64,000 nucleotides of DNA from Streptomyces indicus (GTDB taxonomy: Bacteria; Actinomycetota; Actinomycetes; Streptomycetales; Streptomycetaceae): the NCBI RefSeq assembly GCF_900100315.1, contig NZ_FNFF01000001.1, positions 930,001 to 994,000 on the forward strand, given 5' to 3'. Position 1 is the first letter of the stretch, and the number at the start of each line of letters is the position of its first letter. A program made the position numbers and the translations under genes. The notes under the pieces were generated by a model. The model worked only from the letters and a program-made list of their open reading frames with translations. It was not told where the DNA came from and did no database searches. Shown here one piece after another: positions 26,561 through 35,458 of the stretch.

Positions 26561-28437
26561 TCGCCGGGCGCGTCCCGCTCGTCGTCCACGATCTCCGCGT
26601 CGACCACGTCGTCGGCGGACGAGGCGTCCTGCGGCTGCGCGTCCTCGGCCGACGCGTCCTGCGGCCCCCTACCGCCCGCCCCCTGCGTCTGCGCATACAT
26701 CGCCTGCCCCATCCGCTGACTCACCGTCGCCAGTTTCTCCGTGGCGGCGCGTAGTTCCTCCGTGTCGGCGGCCGACTGGCCGATCACCCGCTTCAGTTCG
26801 GTCAGCGCCTCCTCGACCTCCGTCTTCGTGTCGGACGGAATCCGCTCGGCATTGTCCGCCATGAACCGCTCGGTCTGGTAAGCCAGTTGCTCCGCCGTGT
26901 TGCGAGTCTCGGCCGCCTCCCTGCGCTTGCGGTCCTCGTCCGCGTACTGCTCGGCCTCACGCATCATCCGGTCGATGTCGTCCTTCGGCAGCGCCGAACC
27001 GCCCGTGACCGTCATCTTCTGCTCGCGGCCGGTCGCGAGGTCCTTGGCCGAGACGTGCATGATCCCGTTGGCGTCGATGTCGAAGGTGACCTCGATCTGC
27101 GGGACGCCTCGGGGTGCGGGCGGCAGGCCGGTGAGGTCGAAGACGCCGAGCTTCTTGTTGTACGCGGCGATCTCCCGCTCGCCCTGGAAGACCTGGATGC
27201 CGACCGAGGGCTGGTTGTCGGTGGCGGTGGTGAAGACCTCCGAACGGCGGGTGGGAATGGTCGTGTTGCGCTCGATCAGCTTCGTCATGATGCCGCCCTT
27301 GGTCTCGATGCCGAGGGACAGCGGGGTCACGTCGAGCAGGAGCACGTCCTTCACGTCGCCGCGGATCACGCCCGCCTGAAGGGCGGCGCCCACAGCCACG
27401 ACCTCGTCCGGGTTGACGCCCTTGTGCGGGTCCTTGCCGGTGAGCTGCTTGACCAGGTCGGTGACGGCGGGCATACGGGTCGAGCCGCCGACGAGGATGA
27501 CGTGGTCCACGGCGGAGAGCTTGATGCCGGCGTCCTTGACCGCCTGGTGGAAGGGCTCCTTGCAGCGGTCGAGCAGGTCCTTGGTGAGCTCCTGGAACTG
27601 GGCCCGGGTGAGCTTCTCCTCCAGATGCAGCGGTCCGGCCGAACTCGCCGTGATGTACGGCAGGTTGACCGTCGTCTCGTTCGCGCTCGACAGCTCGATC
27701 TTCGCCTTCTCGGCGGCCTCGCGCAGCCGCTGCACGGCCATCTTGTCCTGGGCGAGATCGATCCCGTGCCCGTTCTTGAACTGCTTGACGAGGTGCTCGA
27801 CCACCCGCTGGTCCCAGTCGTCGCCGCCCAGTTTCGTATCGCCGTTGGTGGCCTTGACCTCGATGACGCCGTCGCCGATCTCGAGGAGCGACACGTCGAA
27901 GGTGCCGCCGCCGAGGTCGAAGACGAGCACCGTCTGCTCGTCGCCGCGGTCGAGTCCGTACGCGAGCGCGGCGGCCGTCGGCTCGTTGATGATGCGCAGC
28001 ACCTTGAGGCCCGCGATCTCACCGGCCTCCTTGGTGGCCTGGCGCTGGGTGTCGTCGAAGTACGCGGGCACGGTGATCACCGCGTCGGTCACCGTCTCGC
28101 CCAGGTAGGCCTCGGTGTCCCGCTTGAGCTTCTGGAGCACCCGCGCGGACAGCTCCTGGGCGCGCAGCCGGCTGCCGTCGATGGTGCCCTCGTCGGGGAA
28201 GCGCCAACTCCCGTCGCCCATATGGCGCTTCACGGACCGTGCGGTGCGCTCGATGTTGGTGACCGCCTGCCGCTTGGCGACCTCGCCGACCAGCACCTCG
28301 CCGTTCTTGGCGAAGGCGACGACCGACGGCGTGGTGCGCGCTCCCTCGGCGTTCGCGACCACGGTGGGCTCGCCGCCTTCGAGGACGGCGACCACGGAGT
28401 TCGTCGTGCCGAGATCGATACCGACCGCACGTGCCAT
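26533..28437 (-). CDS. dnaK: Hsp70 chaperone DnaK (stand-alone copy)
   Basis: This 634-residue chaperone has the full Hsp70 layout. The ATPase domain (1-370) shows [11 protein letters not shown], the phosphate-2 loop [15 protein letters not shown] and [12 protein letters not shown]. The interdomain linker [12 protein letters not shown] comes next, followed by the substrate-binding domain (380-500), a helical lid (500-590) and a Gln/Asp/Ala-rich tail with [12 protein letters not shown]. No grpE, dnaJ or hspR follows, so this is probably a second dnaK outside the main heat-shock operon. The promoter has a TTGACA -35 and an overlapping HAIR-like element, suggesting HspR control. It converges on and overlaps the ArsR-type gene. 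Confidence 0.93.
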   Translation of the reverse strand: MARAVGIDLGTTNSVVAVLEGGEPTVVANAEGARTTPSVVAFAKNGEVLVGEVAKRQAVTNIERTARSVKRHMGDGSWRFPDEGTIDGSRLRAQELSARVLQKLKRDTEAYLGETVTDAVITVPAYFDDTQRQATKEAGEIAGLKVLRIINEPTAAALAYGLDRGDEQTVLVFDLGGGTFDVSLLEIGDGVIEVKATNGDTKLGGDDWDQRVVEHLVKQFKNGHGIDLAQDKMAVQRLREAAEKAKIELSSANETTVNLPYITASSAGPLHLEEKLTRAQFQELTKDLLDRCKEPFHQAVKDAGIKLSAVDHVILVGGSTRMPAVTDLVKQLTGKDPHKGVNPDEVVAVGAALQAGVIRGDVKDVLLLDVTPLSLGIETKGGIMTKLIERNTTIPTRRSEVFTTATDNQPSVGIQVFQGEREIAAYNKKLGVFDLTGLPPAPRGVPQIEVTFDIDANGIMHVSAKDLATGREQKMTVTGGSALPKDDIDRMMREAEQYADEDRKRREAAETRNTAEQLAYQTERFMADNAERIPSDTKTEVEEALTELKRVIGQSAADTEELRAATEKLATVSQRMGQAMYAQTQGAGGRGPQDASAEDAQPQDASSADDVVDAEIVDDERDAPGDQDTRGGAA

Positions 28438-28473
28438 GTCAGTCCCCTTCCCGCAACCCGCTCCCGGATCTCC

Positions 28474-28503
28474 AGCACAAAACTTGAGCGGCCCGTTGTC
28501 AAT
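28474..28503 (-). promoter_or_regulatory. dnaK promoter with HAIR-like HspR element
   Basis: On the minus strand, -35 TTGACA (complement of 28497-28502) and -10 TGTGCT (complement of 28474-28479) are 17 bases apart. On the plus strand CTTGAGC-N7-TGTCAAT (28483-28503) resembles the HAIR consensus CTTGAGT-N7-ACTCAAG: left arm 6 of 7, right arm 4 of 7. Confidence 0.55.
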
Positions 28504-28533
28504 GGCCCGGTATGCCCCGGACGGCCGGCCCGG

Positions 28534-28561
28534 TTGCCCACGCCGTCTGCGGTTGTACGGT
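28534..28561 (+). promoter_or_regulatory. Candidate promoter of the VOC gene (leaderless)
   Basis: TTGCCC and TACGGT are separated by 16 bases. The -10 ends seven bases before the ATG at 28569. Confidence 0.5.
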
Positions 28562-28568
28562 CGGGGGC

Positions 28569-29006
28569 ATGGAGCAGCGCATCAGCCTGATCACTCTCGG
28601 AGTCACCGATCTCCCGCGCGCCAAACACTTCTACGAGGCACTCGGCTGGCGCGGCCAGGAGGTCCAGGAGACCGTCTTCTTCCAGGCGGGCGGCCTGGGA
28701 CTGGTCCTGTGGGGACGGGACAAGCTGGCGGCGGACAGCGGCGTCGAGGGCGGCGCACCGGGCGTCGCCTTCAGCGGCATCGTGCTCGCGCACAACGTCC
28801 GTTCCGACAAGGAGGTGGACGCACTCCTGGCGGCCGCGGAACAGGCGGGCGGCACGATCACCAAGCCGGCCGCGGTGAACCCGGTGGGCTTCTACTCCGG
28901 CACCTTCGCCGACCCGGACGGCCATCTGTGGGAGGTGGCGCACAACCCGGGCTTCCCGCTGGCCGAGGACGGCACGCTCACACTGCCGGACTTCGGCGCG
29001 GCCTGA
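28569..29006 (+). CDS. VOC (glyoxalase/bleomycin-resistance/dioxygenase) family protein
   Basis: This 145-residue protein carries two beta-alpha-beta-beta-beta modules. The first is [20 protein letters not shown] at 5-24. The second contains [20 protein letters not shown] near 112-131, whose Glu is a usual metal ligand. Members are lyases, dioxygenases or binding proteins; the substrate cannot be told. The ATG at 28569 follows a -10-like TACGGT by seven bases, so the mRNA is probably leaderless. It diverges from dnaK and converges on the OsmC gene across a hairpin. Confidence 0.88.
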   Translation: MEQRISLITLGVTDLPRAKHFYEALGWRGQEVQETVFFQAGGLGLVLWGRDKLAADSGVEGGAPGVAFSGIVLAHNVRSDKEVDALLAAAEQAGGTITKPAAVNPVGFYSGTFADPDGHLWEVAHNPGFPLAEDGTLTLPDFGAA

Positions 29007-29027
29007 GGATGTGCGGCCTGAGGATGT
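28998..29027 (+). repeat. Perfect 15-bp tandem duplication spanning the VOC stop codon
   Basis: gcggcctgaggatgt occurs twice in tandem; the first copy holds the stop codon. A degenerate third ggctgaggaatt follows at 29037. Confidence 0.85.
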
Positions 29028-29089
29028 TCCCGTACGGGCTGAGGAATTTCCGTACGGACAGAGCGGGCAGCCGACAGCGGACAGCAAGA

Positions 29090-29126
29090 CGCCCCCGGCC
29101 CGGACACGAAGTCCGGACCGGGGGCG
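29090..29126. terminator. Bidirectional terminator between VOC and OsmC genes
   Basis: A 16-bp stem with a single mismatch (29090-29105 with 29111-29126) closes a 5-base loop. Confidence 0.85.
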
Positions 29127-29144
29127 CCCCGGTACAGCGGCCGC

Positions 29145-29570
29145 TCAGGCGAGCTTGGCGCTCAGCGTGATCGTGGTGCCGGCGAGCGCCTGGCTGACCG
29201 GGCAGTTGGCCTTGGCGTTCTCGGCGGCGGCCTGGAAGGCGGCGTCGTCGATGCCGGGCACCTCGCCCTCGACGGTGAGGTGGATACCGGTGATGCCCGT
29301 GCCCGGCTGGAACGTGACGTCCGCCGAGGTGGTCAGCTTGGTGGGCGGGGTGCCCGCACCGGCCAGGCCGTGCGAGAGGGCCATCGAGAAGCAGCTGGAG
29401 TGCGCCGCCGCGATCAGCTCCTCGGGGCTGGTCTTGCCGTTCGCCTCCTCGGCGCGCGAGGGCCAGGAGACCGGCTGCTCGCCGATGCCGGACGAGTCGA
29501 AGGTGACGGTGCCGGCGCCCTCCATGAGGGAGCCTTCCCAGACGGTGTGTGCGCTGCGCGTGGTGGCCAC
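29145..29570 (-). CDS. OsmC/Ohr-family organic hydroperoxide resistance protein
   Basis: This 141-residue thiol peroxidase has the two redox cysteines in conserved settings: Cys60 in AAAHSSCFSMAL and Cys123 in NCPVSQAL. The ELIAAAHSSC helix and the early position of the first cysteine fit the OsmC (YhfA/OsmC) subgroup. It should reduce organic hydroperoxides in the cytoplasm using low-molecular thiols or lipoyl proteins. AAGGA precedes the GTG start. It is a single gene between a hairpin and a 138-base gap that I see nothing further in. Confidence 0.9.
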   Translation of the reverse strand: MATTRSAHTVWEGSLMEGAGTVTFDSSGIGEQPVSWPSRAEEANGKTSPEELIAAAHSSCFSMALSHGLAGAGTPPTKLTTSADVTFQPGTGITGIHLTVEGEVPGIDDAAFQAAAENAKANCPVSQALAGTTITLSAKLA

Positions 29571-29708
29571 GGCGGTTCCTTCCTCTGCGGGACGTCAGCG
29601 GACGGGTTGTTGGACGTCCGCCCTTATCCGACCACATCCGCCGCGGTGCTCGCGATCAGGTCACGCGGAAAACGGGACCATTGCGGGTGAACGGCACCGG
29701 TCAGGGCC

Positions 29709-31115
29709 TCAGACCGGCTGCGCGGCGCGTACCTTGCGGGCCGACATCCACGCGTAGACGAGCACGCCCGCGAAGAGGAACAGCACGCCCTGGTACACGG
29801 GTTGGTAGCCCGCGCCCGCCACCAGCCACATCGAGAAGCCGAAGGCGGCCAGGGCGATCAGGGAGTCCGCGGCAAGCCGGCCGCGATTCACCAAGTCTCC
29901 CCGGCCGCACAGCAGGTGGTAGATCTGGGCGGCCGCGGCCAGGAGGTAGGGGACGGTCGCCATGAACGTCGTGACCGTGACGAGGAGGGTGAAGACCCCG
30001 TCCGCGCCGGCCGCGTACTGGTAGATCGTCAGAAGCGAGGCGAGGGTGACGGTGACGCCCACGCCGACGGTCGGCACACCGCGCGCCTTGTGCGTGAAGA
30101 CCTGCGGGAACAGTCCGTCCTTCGCCGCCGCGTACGGGGCCTGGGCGCTGAGCAGGGTCCAGCCGTTGAGCGCGCCGATGATGGAGATCACCGCGGCCCA
30201 GGCGACGAGGGTGCCGCCCCAGGTGCCGTCGAACATGACGTTGACCGCGTCCGAGAAGGGCGCGGTGGAGCTCACGACCTGCTCATGCGGCAGCATGCCG
30301 AACACGGCGAGCGTGCCGAGCAGATACACGACCGCGGCGCACAGCAGGCCGAGGACCGTGGCGCGTCCGACATTGCGCCGCGGGTTGCGCACCTCGCCCG
30401 CGCTCATCGCGGCCGACTCCACGCCCAGGTACGAGAAGAGCAGGATCGCGGCGGCCGCGGAGATCGCGCCGAGCGGGCTCTCGCCGTCGGCGAGGAACGG
30501 ACCCAGGTTGCCGGAGTCGAAGAAGAACAGGCCGCCGATCGCGACGAGCAGCAGCGGGGCGAACTTCAGGACGGTGGCGACGAGTTGGACGGCGCCCACG
30601 TACCGCGTACCGGCGAAGTTGGCGAAGCCCGGCAGCCACTGCACCACGAGCGCCGCCAGACACATGGACCACTTGTGCTCGACCACGGCGGGGAACAGCA
30701 CGCCGAGGTAGCCGACCGCGATGACGGCGAGGGCCGCGTTGGAGACCCAGGCGGTGATCCAATACGACCAGGCCGCGAGGAAACCGGCGAAGTCGCCGAA
30801 AGCCTCACGGGCGTAGACGTACGGGCCGCCGGTGCGCGGGTCGCGCCGCGCGAGCCGGCCGAAGACCAGCGCGAGCGCGAGCGCGCCGAGGGTGAGCACG
30901 CCGAAGGCGACCAGGGCGATCGTGCCGTAGGGGGCCACCGACGCGGGCAGCAGGAAGATGCCGCCGCCGACGATGTTGCCCATCACCAGGCAGGTGGCGA
31001 TGGGCAGTCCGAAGCGCCGGGCGTGCTTGCTGCGCTCGTCCGGCTCGTCGGGTGCGTCGAGTACGCCGTGCTGGTGCGGCGCGTCGGCCGGCTGGGGTCC
31101 TGGGGTGCGGTCCAT
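29709..31115 (-). CDS. APC-family amino acid/polyamine permease
   Basis: This 468-residue protein has about 12 membrane segments and the APC signature GNIVGGGIFLLPAS at about 45-58. It is similar in layout to arginine/agmatine or putrescine exchangers (AdiC/PotE type). The first 35 residues are hydrophilic and acidic. It imports or exchanges an amino acid or amine; the substrate is unknown. The ATG lies 19 bases after the stop of the membrane phosphodiesterase gene on the same strand, so they probably share a transcript, though no functional link is obvious. Confidence 0.88.
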   Translation of the reverse strand: MDRTPGPQPADAPHQHGVLDAPDEPDERSKHARRFGLPIATCLVMGNIVGGGIFLLPASVAPYGTIALVAFGVLTLGALALALVFGRLARRDPRTGGPYVYAREAFGDFAGFLAAWSYWITAWVSNAALAVIAVGYLGVLFPAVVEHKWSMCLAALVVQWLPGFANFAGTRYVGAVQLVATVLKFAPLLLVAIGGLFFFDSGNLGPFLADGESPLGAISAAAAILLFSYLGVESAAMSAGEVRNPRRNVGRATVLGLLCAAVVYLLGTLAVFGMLPHEQVVSSTAPFSDAVNVMFDGTWGGTLVAWAAVISIIGALNGWTLLSAQAPYAAAKDGLFPQVFTHKARGVPTVGVGVTVTLASLLTIYQYAAGADGVFTLLVTVTTFMATVPYLLAAAAQIYHLLCGRGDLVNRGRLAADSLIALAAFGFSMWLVAGAGYQPVYQGVLFLFAGVLVYAWMSARKVRAAQPV

Positions 31116-31134
31116 GCGGACACGCTGCACCACT

Positions 31135-33264
31135 TCACACGGTTTTGTCCGCTGCGGCGCGTTCGGCGGCCGCAACATCACCGGGCGGCCGCAACACGAG
31201 GTCGAGCTCCGCGGGGTCGGGCTCCGGCACGGGTACCTGCGGGCCGTCGGCCTCGCGCAGCCACCGGCGCAGGACGCGGTGCACGCGCTCGGCCCCGACC
31301 AGTTCACGGCCTTCGGGCACGGGCGCGGACAGCGCGACGGGCGAGAGCAGGAACGGGTGGCTCTGTTCGCCGCCGAGACCGCCGTGCGAGCCGATCTGCT
31401 CCTCGAACGCCAGCACTTCCCCGTCCTCCACCGCCGAGTTGACCATGATGTCGGCGGTGTGCGGGAAGGAGTCGGTGCGGCGCACGGCGGCCAGGGTGCC
31501 CGGGCCGAAGTCCGCGAGCGGGCCCGACTCCTCCGCGTCCTCGGGCAGTTCGTCCAGGTGGAGTTCGGCGCCGCGCGCGCCGAGGATCACACCGGAGCCG
31601 CGCTCGGAGCGTACGAGCACGAAGCCGATGCCCGGGTGGTTGGCGAGCGTGGGCAGCAGGGCCGGGTGGCGGGCGTCGATCTGCTCGCGCGTCATGCGTT
31701 CGGGCACGTCGGGGAACGACACCAGGCCGAGGTTGCCCGAGGCGAGCACGAGGGGCCCCTTGCCGGCGGGCGGGCGGTGCTCGCCCTTGCCCTCCTCGAC
31801 GGGCCGGTGCATCGCGGCCCGTACCGCCGAACGCGCCTCGGCCCCGCTGTGGGTGCGCCGGGCCTTGCGCGGCACGGGGAGTCCGCAGCCGGCGCGGACC
31901 AGGTCGGCGAGGGTGAGCCCGTAGCGGTGCCGGAAGGTCTCCCCCGGGCTCTGGCCGTGGTCGGAGAGCAGCACGATGCGGTACGGGCGCGGCGCGTGCT
32001 CGGCGACCTTCGCGATCAGGGCGATGGACCGGTCGAGGCGTTCGAGGACGAGCTCGGCGTCCCTGCTGCCCGGGCCGGAGTGGTGGGCCACTTCGTCGTA
32101 CGCGACCAGGTCCGCGTACACGGCGGTGCGGCCGACCAGCATGTCCCCTATCACCGCGGCGACGACCACGTCCCGTTCGACGACGGTGGCGAAGGCCCGG
32201 ATGAAGGGGTAGAGCCCGCCGCGCTTGACCCGCGGCCGGGTCCTCCTGATCCGTCCGCGCACGGACTGGCCGATCTCGCGGCCCACCTCGGCGACGAAGG
32301 ACATCGCCGTACGGACAGCGTTGGCGGGGTCCGAGAAGTAGGCGAAGTACCCCGCGCGCGACCGGTTCTCGCGGCCGCGGCGGGCCGCGATCGACAGGAC
32401 CAGCGCCACCTGGTCGGCGCCCCCGCTGAACAGGTTCCCGCGGCTCGCGCCGTCCACCGTGAGCAGGCCGCCGTCGCCGGTCCGCTTGATGGCGCGGCGC
32501 TGGAGTTCGGCGGCGCTCGCGGGCCGGTTGCAGACCATGACCTCGCCGGTCTCCTTCTCGTACCAGCGGAAGGCCGGGATGTCGAAGTTGTCCCCGTGCA
32601 GGATGCCGAGCTGGCTGGCGCCGGTCTGGCTCGACCAGTCGGTGCGCCAGGGCGTGAGCCGGTGGGTGGTCTCCAGCCAGGAGGCGACCGTGGGCATGTG
32701 ACCGGCGGCGACGGCGCGTTGCAGCACGTCGTGGCCGACGCCGTCGAGTTGCAGGAAGACCGTGCCGGGCAGCCGCGGGCCGCGGGCGGCGGCCTGCTTG
32801 CGGCGCCGGCGGTCCGCGAGCCGGTAGAGCCGGCGACGGTAGGCGTCGTCGTCGCGCACGGCGAGGGCCGCGCCGGTGGCGGAGGCCACGGCGGACATCA
32901 CGGCGGCGACGAGCACCGCGGTCTCCGGGGCGGCCTCGCCTCGGCCGTCGGGGATGAGGCTGAGGGCGATCAGGAACAGCGAGCCGTTGAGGAAGAAGAC
33001 GAGGAGACCGAGGACGAGGGCCGGTACGAGGAGCAGGGCGCGCACGATCAACGGCCAGACGAGGGCGCTCAGTACACCGAAGACGGCCGCCCCGATGCCG
33101 GCCGTGATCCCGATGCGGGTGGCGCTGTCCCCCGAGTCGGCCTGCAACCGGAAGTCGGGCAGGATGCCCGCGAGGATCAGCATGGTCAGGGTACTGGCCG
33201 CCCAGACGGCCGTCATGCGCCACAGGGTGCCGCCGGCTCGCCGCCACCGTCCTTCTCGGGCCAC
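31135..33264 (-). CDS. Membrane-anchored phosphodiesterase/alkaline phosphatase-superfamily protein with holin-like N-terminus
   Basis: This roughly 709-residue protein joins two parts. Residues 15-135 contain four hydrophobic helices resembling the phage-holin-4 family of small membrane proteins. Residues 165-650 form an alkaline-phosphatase-superfamily domain. Its metal aspartate is in FLQLDGVGHD, the likely Thr/Ser nucleophile in SSQTGASQ, and metal ligands in AYDEVAHHSG, LLSDHGQSPGE and GSHGGLGG. It likely hydrolyses a phosphodiester at the membrane. The start is uncertain: GTGs at 33270 (GGAAAGG upstream) and 33264 (GAGG upstream) are equally plausible. The 164 bases upstream hold no other clear signal. 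Confidence 0.82.
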   Translation of the reverse strand: MAREGRWRRAGGTLWRMTAVWAASTLTMLILAGILPDFRLQADSGDSATRIGITAGIGAAVFGVLSALVWPLIVRALLLVPALVLGLLVFFLNGSLFLIALSLIPDGRGEAAPETAVLVAAVMSAVASATGAALAVRDDDAYRRRLYRLADRRRRKQAAARGPRLPGTVFLQLDGVGHDVLQRAVAAGHMPTVASWLETTHRLTPWRTDWSSQTGASQLGILHGDNFDIPAFRWYEKETGEVMVCNRPASAAELQRRAIKRTGDGGLLTVDGASRGNLFSGGADQVALVLSIAARRGRENRSRAGYFAYFSDPANAVRTAMSFVAEVGREIGQSVRGRIRRTRPRVKRGGLYPFIRAFATVVERDVVVAAVIGDMLVGRTAVYADLVAYDEVAHHSGPGSRDAELVLERLDRSIALIAKVAEHAPRPYRIVLLSDHGQSPGETFRHRYGLTLADLVRAGCGLPVPRKARRTHSGAEARSAVRAAMHRPVEEGKGEHRPPAGKGPLVLASGNLGLVSFPDVPERMTREQIDARHPALLPTLANHPGIGFVLVRSERGSGVILGARGAELHLDELPEDAEESGPLADFGPGTLAAVRRTDSFPHTADIMVNSAVEDGEVLAFEEQIGSHGGLGGEQSHPFLLSPVALSAPVPEGRELVGAERVHRVLRRWLREADGPQVPVPEPDPAELDLVLRPPGDVAAAERAAADKTV

Positions 33265-33428
33265 GTCCACCTCGCACCTTTCCGGACACTTCGGGTGCCC
33301 GGACCCCAGGGTTTCATATGGGCGGGGGTGGGTCGGGGTGGTGCGGACGGGTCGGTGCGGTGCGGGGAGCTCCGGTGCGGGGTCCGGCCTTCGTCCGGAT
33401 GCCGGGCCGCTCGTGAGCGGCAGCGGGT

Positions 33429-33833
33429 TCAGCAGCCGTCGTACCCCGCCGTCGGCATCGACAGGCGGCGGTGGACCCGGGCTTTCATGTCCGCGTCGTA
33501 CGCGGGCTCCGTCCAGCCCACCGTCTCCAGCCGCACCGAGCGGCGGGCGCACTCCGCGGCGAAGGCGGGCAGGGAGAGCAGGGCGCGGTGCAGGACCCGC
33601 TCGTTGGGCGCGACGAACGCGTCCACCGCGCCCTCGTCCACGGCCTGCCAGAGCGCACCGTGGTCGGGGCGGGTCGCGTGCAGCAGGAGTTCACGGGTGA
33701 TGACGTGGCCGTGGTCGGCCGCCCACCGCGCGCACATCGCGTGCTGTCCGCGGCTGTCGACGAGGAACGGCTCGCGGTCCAGCTCCTCCAGCGGGGTCAG
33801 CGTGGCGATCGCCGCGACGCGCAGCCCTGCCAT
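33429..33833 (-). CDS. Small protein resembling a degenerate serine-recombinase N-terminal domain
   Basis: This 134-residue protein is not a confidently known family. Its order of motifs follows a resolvase catalytic fold: an early beta strand (RVAAIATLT), a helix QHAMCARWAADHGHVI, a short RPDHGALWQAV segment, then EGAVDAFVAPNERVLHR and a closing CARRSVRLETVGW. The usual catalytic Ser and neighbouring Arg near the N-terminus are absent, as is any DNA-binding tail. It may be a repurposed fold or a coincidence. GGGGGA precedes the ATG. It is divergent from the metallo-hydrolase at 34000; the 166-base gap shows only promoter-like TATGGT near 33939. Confidence 0.55.
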   Translation of the reverse strand: MAGLRVAAIATLTPLEELDREPFLVDSRGQHAMCARWAADHGHVITRELLLHATRPDHGALWQAVDEGAVDAFVAPNERVLHRALLSLPAFAAECARRSVRLETVGWTEPAYDADMKARVHRRLSMPTAGYDGC

Positions 33834-33999
33834 CAGACATCCCCCTGTGCCGTCGGCATCCCCGGGTCCGGCAGGTGCCGGCTGCGGCAACCCGCGTCCC
33901 CGCTCCCGCTCGTGCGCACCGACCCTACTGCGCCCCGTATGGTCGTAGGAGGTACGTGAGGCGAACAGTCGCGGAACGCACAGCGGAAGGATCAGCTCG

Positions 34000-34773
34000 G
34001 TGCCGGTGGAGATCACCTGGTGGGGGCATGCCACCTGCACGGTCGAGGACTCGGGGACCCGCGTGCTCACCGATCCGCTGTTCGCGCGGCGGCTGGCGCA
34101 TCTGCGCCGCCGGCGCGGCGAGCTGCCCGGCGAGCAGGCCGCACGGGCCGATGCCGCGCTCGTCTCGCATCTGCACGCCGACCATCTGCACGTGCCCTCG
34201 CTGGCGCGGCTGCCCGAGGGCACTGCCGTGGTACTGCCGCAGGGCGCGCGGGCCGCGGTGCCCGGTCTGCGCAGGCTGGCCCATCTGCGGTTCACCGAGG
34301 TCGTGCCCGGTGACGAGGTGCGGGTGGGCGAGGTGACCGTGCGGGTGGTCACCGCGCGGCACGACGGGCGGCGCCTGCCGGTCGGCCCGCACCGCTCGCC
34401 CGCGCTCGGGTTCGTGGTCGAGGGGGCCGCGCGCACCTACTTCGCCGGGGACACCGGCCTGTTCGACGAGATGGCCGAGGCGGTCGGCGCGGTGGACGTG
34501 GCGCTGCTCCCGGTGGGCGGCTGGGGCCCGTTCCTCGGGCACGGTCATCTCGACGCGGCCCGCGCCGCCGAGGCCCTCGCGCGGATCGCGCCCCGCAGTG
34601 CGGTCCCGGTGCACTTCGGCACGTACTGGCCGATCGGCATGGACGCGGTGCGGCCGCATGAATTCCACGCCCCCGGCCACGAGTTCGTACGGCAGGCCGC
34701 GCTGCGTGCCCCCGAGGTGGCCGTGCATCTGCTCGCCCAGGGCGAGAGCGTGTGGCCGGAGGTCGCGAGGTGA
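34000..34773 (+). CDS. Metallo-beta-lactamase-fold hydrolase (UlaG/YtnP-like)
   Basis: This 257-residue hydrolase has the zinc motif SHLHADHLH near residues 55-63, an early WWGHATCTV strand, and FAGDTGLFDE near 148 as the bridging Asp site. It also has a late VPVHFGTYWPIG histidine. This matches the UlaG-like branch of the metallo-beta-lactamase fold, whose members hydrolyse lactones or phosphodiesters. The substrate is unknown. GGAAGG lies nine bases before the GTG start. It is co-translated with the DedA-type gene (GTGA overlap). Confidence 0.88.
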   Translation: MPVEITWWGHATCTVEDSGTRVLTDPLFARRLAHLRRRRGELPGEQAARADAALVSHLHADHLHVPSLARLPEGTAVVLPQGARAAVPGLRRLAHLRFTEVVPGDEVRVGEVTVRVVTARHDGRRLPVGPHRSPALGFVVEGAARTYFAGDTGLFDEMAEAVGAVDVALLPVGGWGPFLGHGHLDAARAAEALARIAPRSAVPVHFGTYWPIGMDAVRPHEFHAPGHEFVRQAALRAPEVAVHLLAQGESVWPEVAR

Positions 34774-35393
34774 GCCTGCTCGCGATCGCCGAGGTCGTCC
34801 CGCCGGAGACCCAGCAGGCCGTCGGATACCCCTCGCTCTTCCTGCTCGTGGTGCTCGGCGCGCTGGTGCCGGTGGTGCCGACGGGCGCGGTCGTCAGCTC
34901 GGCGGCCGCCCTGGCCTTCCACCACTCGGCACCGCAGTCGCAGCTGTACGTGTTCGCGGTGGCGGCGCTCGCCGCGTTCCTCGGCGACTCGATGCTCTAC
35001 TGGCTGGGCGCGCGCGGACTGCGCTCGAAGAACGGTTCGCGCTGGCTCAAGGCCATCCGCGAGCGTGCCCCGCAGGAGCGGCTCGAGCAGGCGCAGGACA
35101 AGCTGCACGAGCACAACGTGACGGTGCTCGTCCTGTCCCGGCTCGTGCCGGCCGGGCGGATCCCGGTGATGCTCGCGTGTCTGCTCGCGAAGTGGCCGCT
35201 GCGGCGCTTCGCGCGCGGCAACCTGCCGGCGTGCCTGGCCTGGGCGGTGACGTACCAACTCATCGGGATCCTGGGCGGTTCGCTGTTCCCCGAGCCGTGG
35301 GAGGGCGTGGTCGCGGCGGTCGCGCTGACGGTCCTGATCAGCGTGACGCCCGCGCTGTGGCGGCGGATGCGGGCGCGGTTCAGCACGGGCTGA
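34770..35393 (+). CDS. DedA-family (SNARE-associated) membrane protein
   Basis: This 207-residue membrane protein has four to five hydrophobic helices. The DedA signature region includes FLGDSMLYWLGARG near residues 71-84 and a VLSRLVPAGRIPVML segment with Arg/Pro near 117-131. DedA proteins flip or transport lipid carriers, such as undecaprenyl phosphate or phosphatidylethanolamine, and support envelope homeostasis. The GTG start overlaps the stop of the metallo-hydrolase gene, suggesting joint function. The stop region is weakly duplicated downstream (35379-35399 and 35410-35430). Confidence 0.85.
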   Translation: MSLLAIAEVVPPETQQAVGYPSLFLLVVLGALVPVVPTGAVVSSAAALAFHHSAPQSQLYVFAVAALAAFLGDSMLYWLGARGLRSKNGSRWLKAIRERAPQERLEQAQDKLHEHNVTVLVLSRLVPAGRIPVMLACLLAKWPLRRFARGNLPACLAWAVTYQLIGILGGSLFPEPWEGVVAAVALTVLISVTPALWRRMRARFSTG

Positions 35394-35414
35394 ACCACGG
35401 AAGCGGCTCGGCTC

Positions 35415-35458
35415 GGCGCGGGCTGAGACCTGGCCGACCCCGTGCTTCAGCCCGCGCC
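35415..35458. terminator. Bidirectional hairpin between DedA and metallo-hydrolase genes
   Basis: A 12-bp stem (35415-35426 with 35447-35458) has a 20-base loop. Its right arm includes the last codons of the minus-strand gene. Confidence 0.65.
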
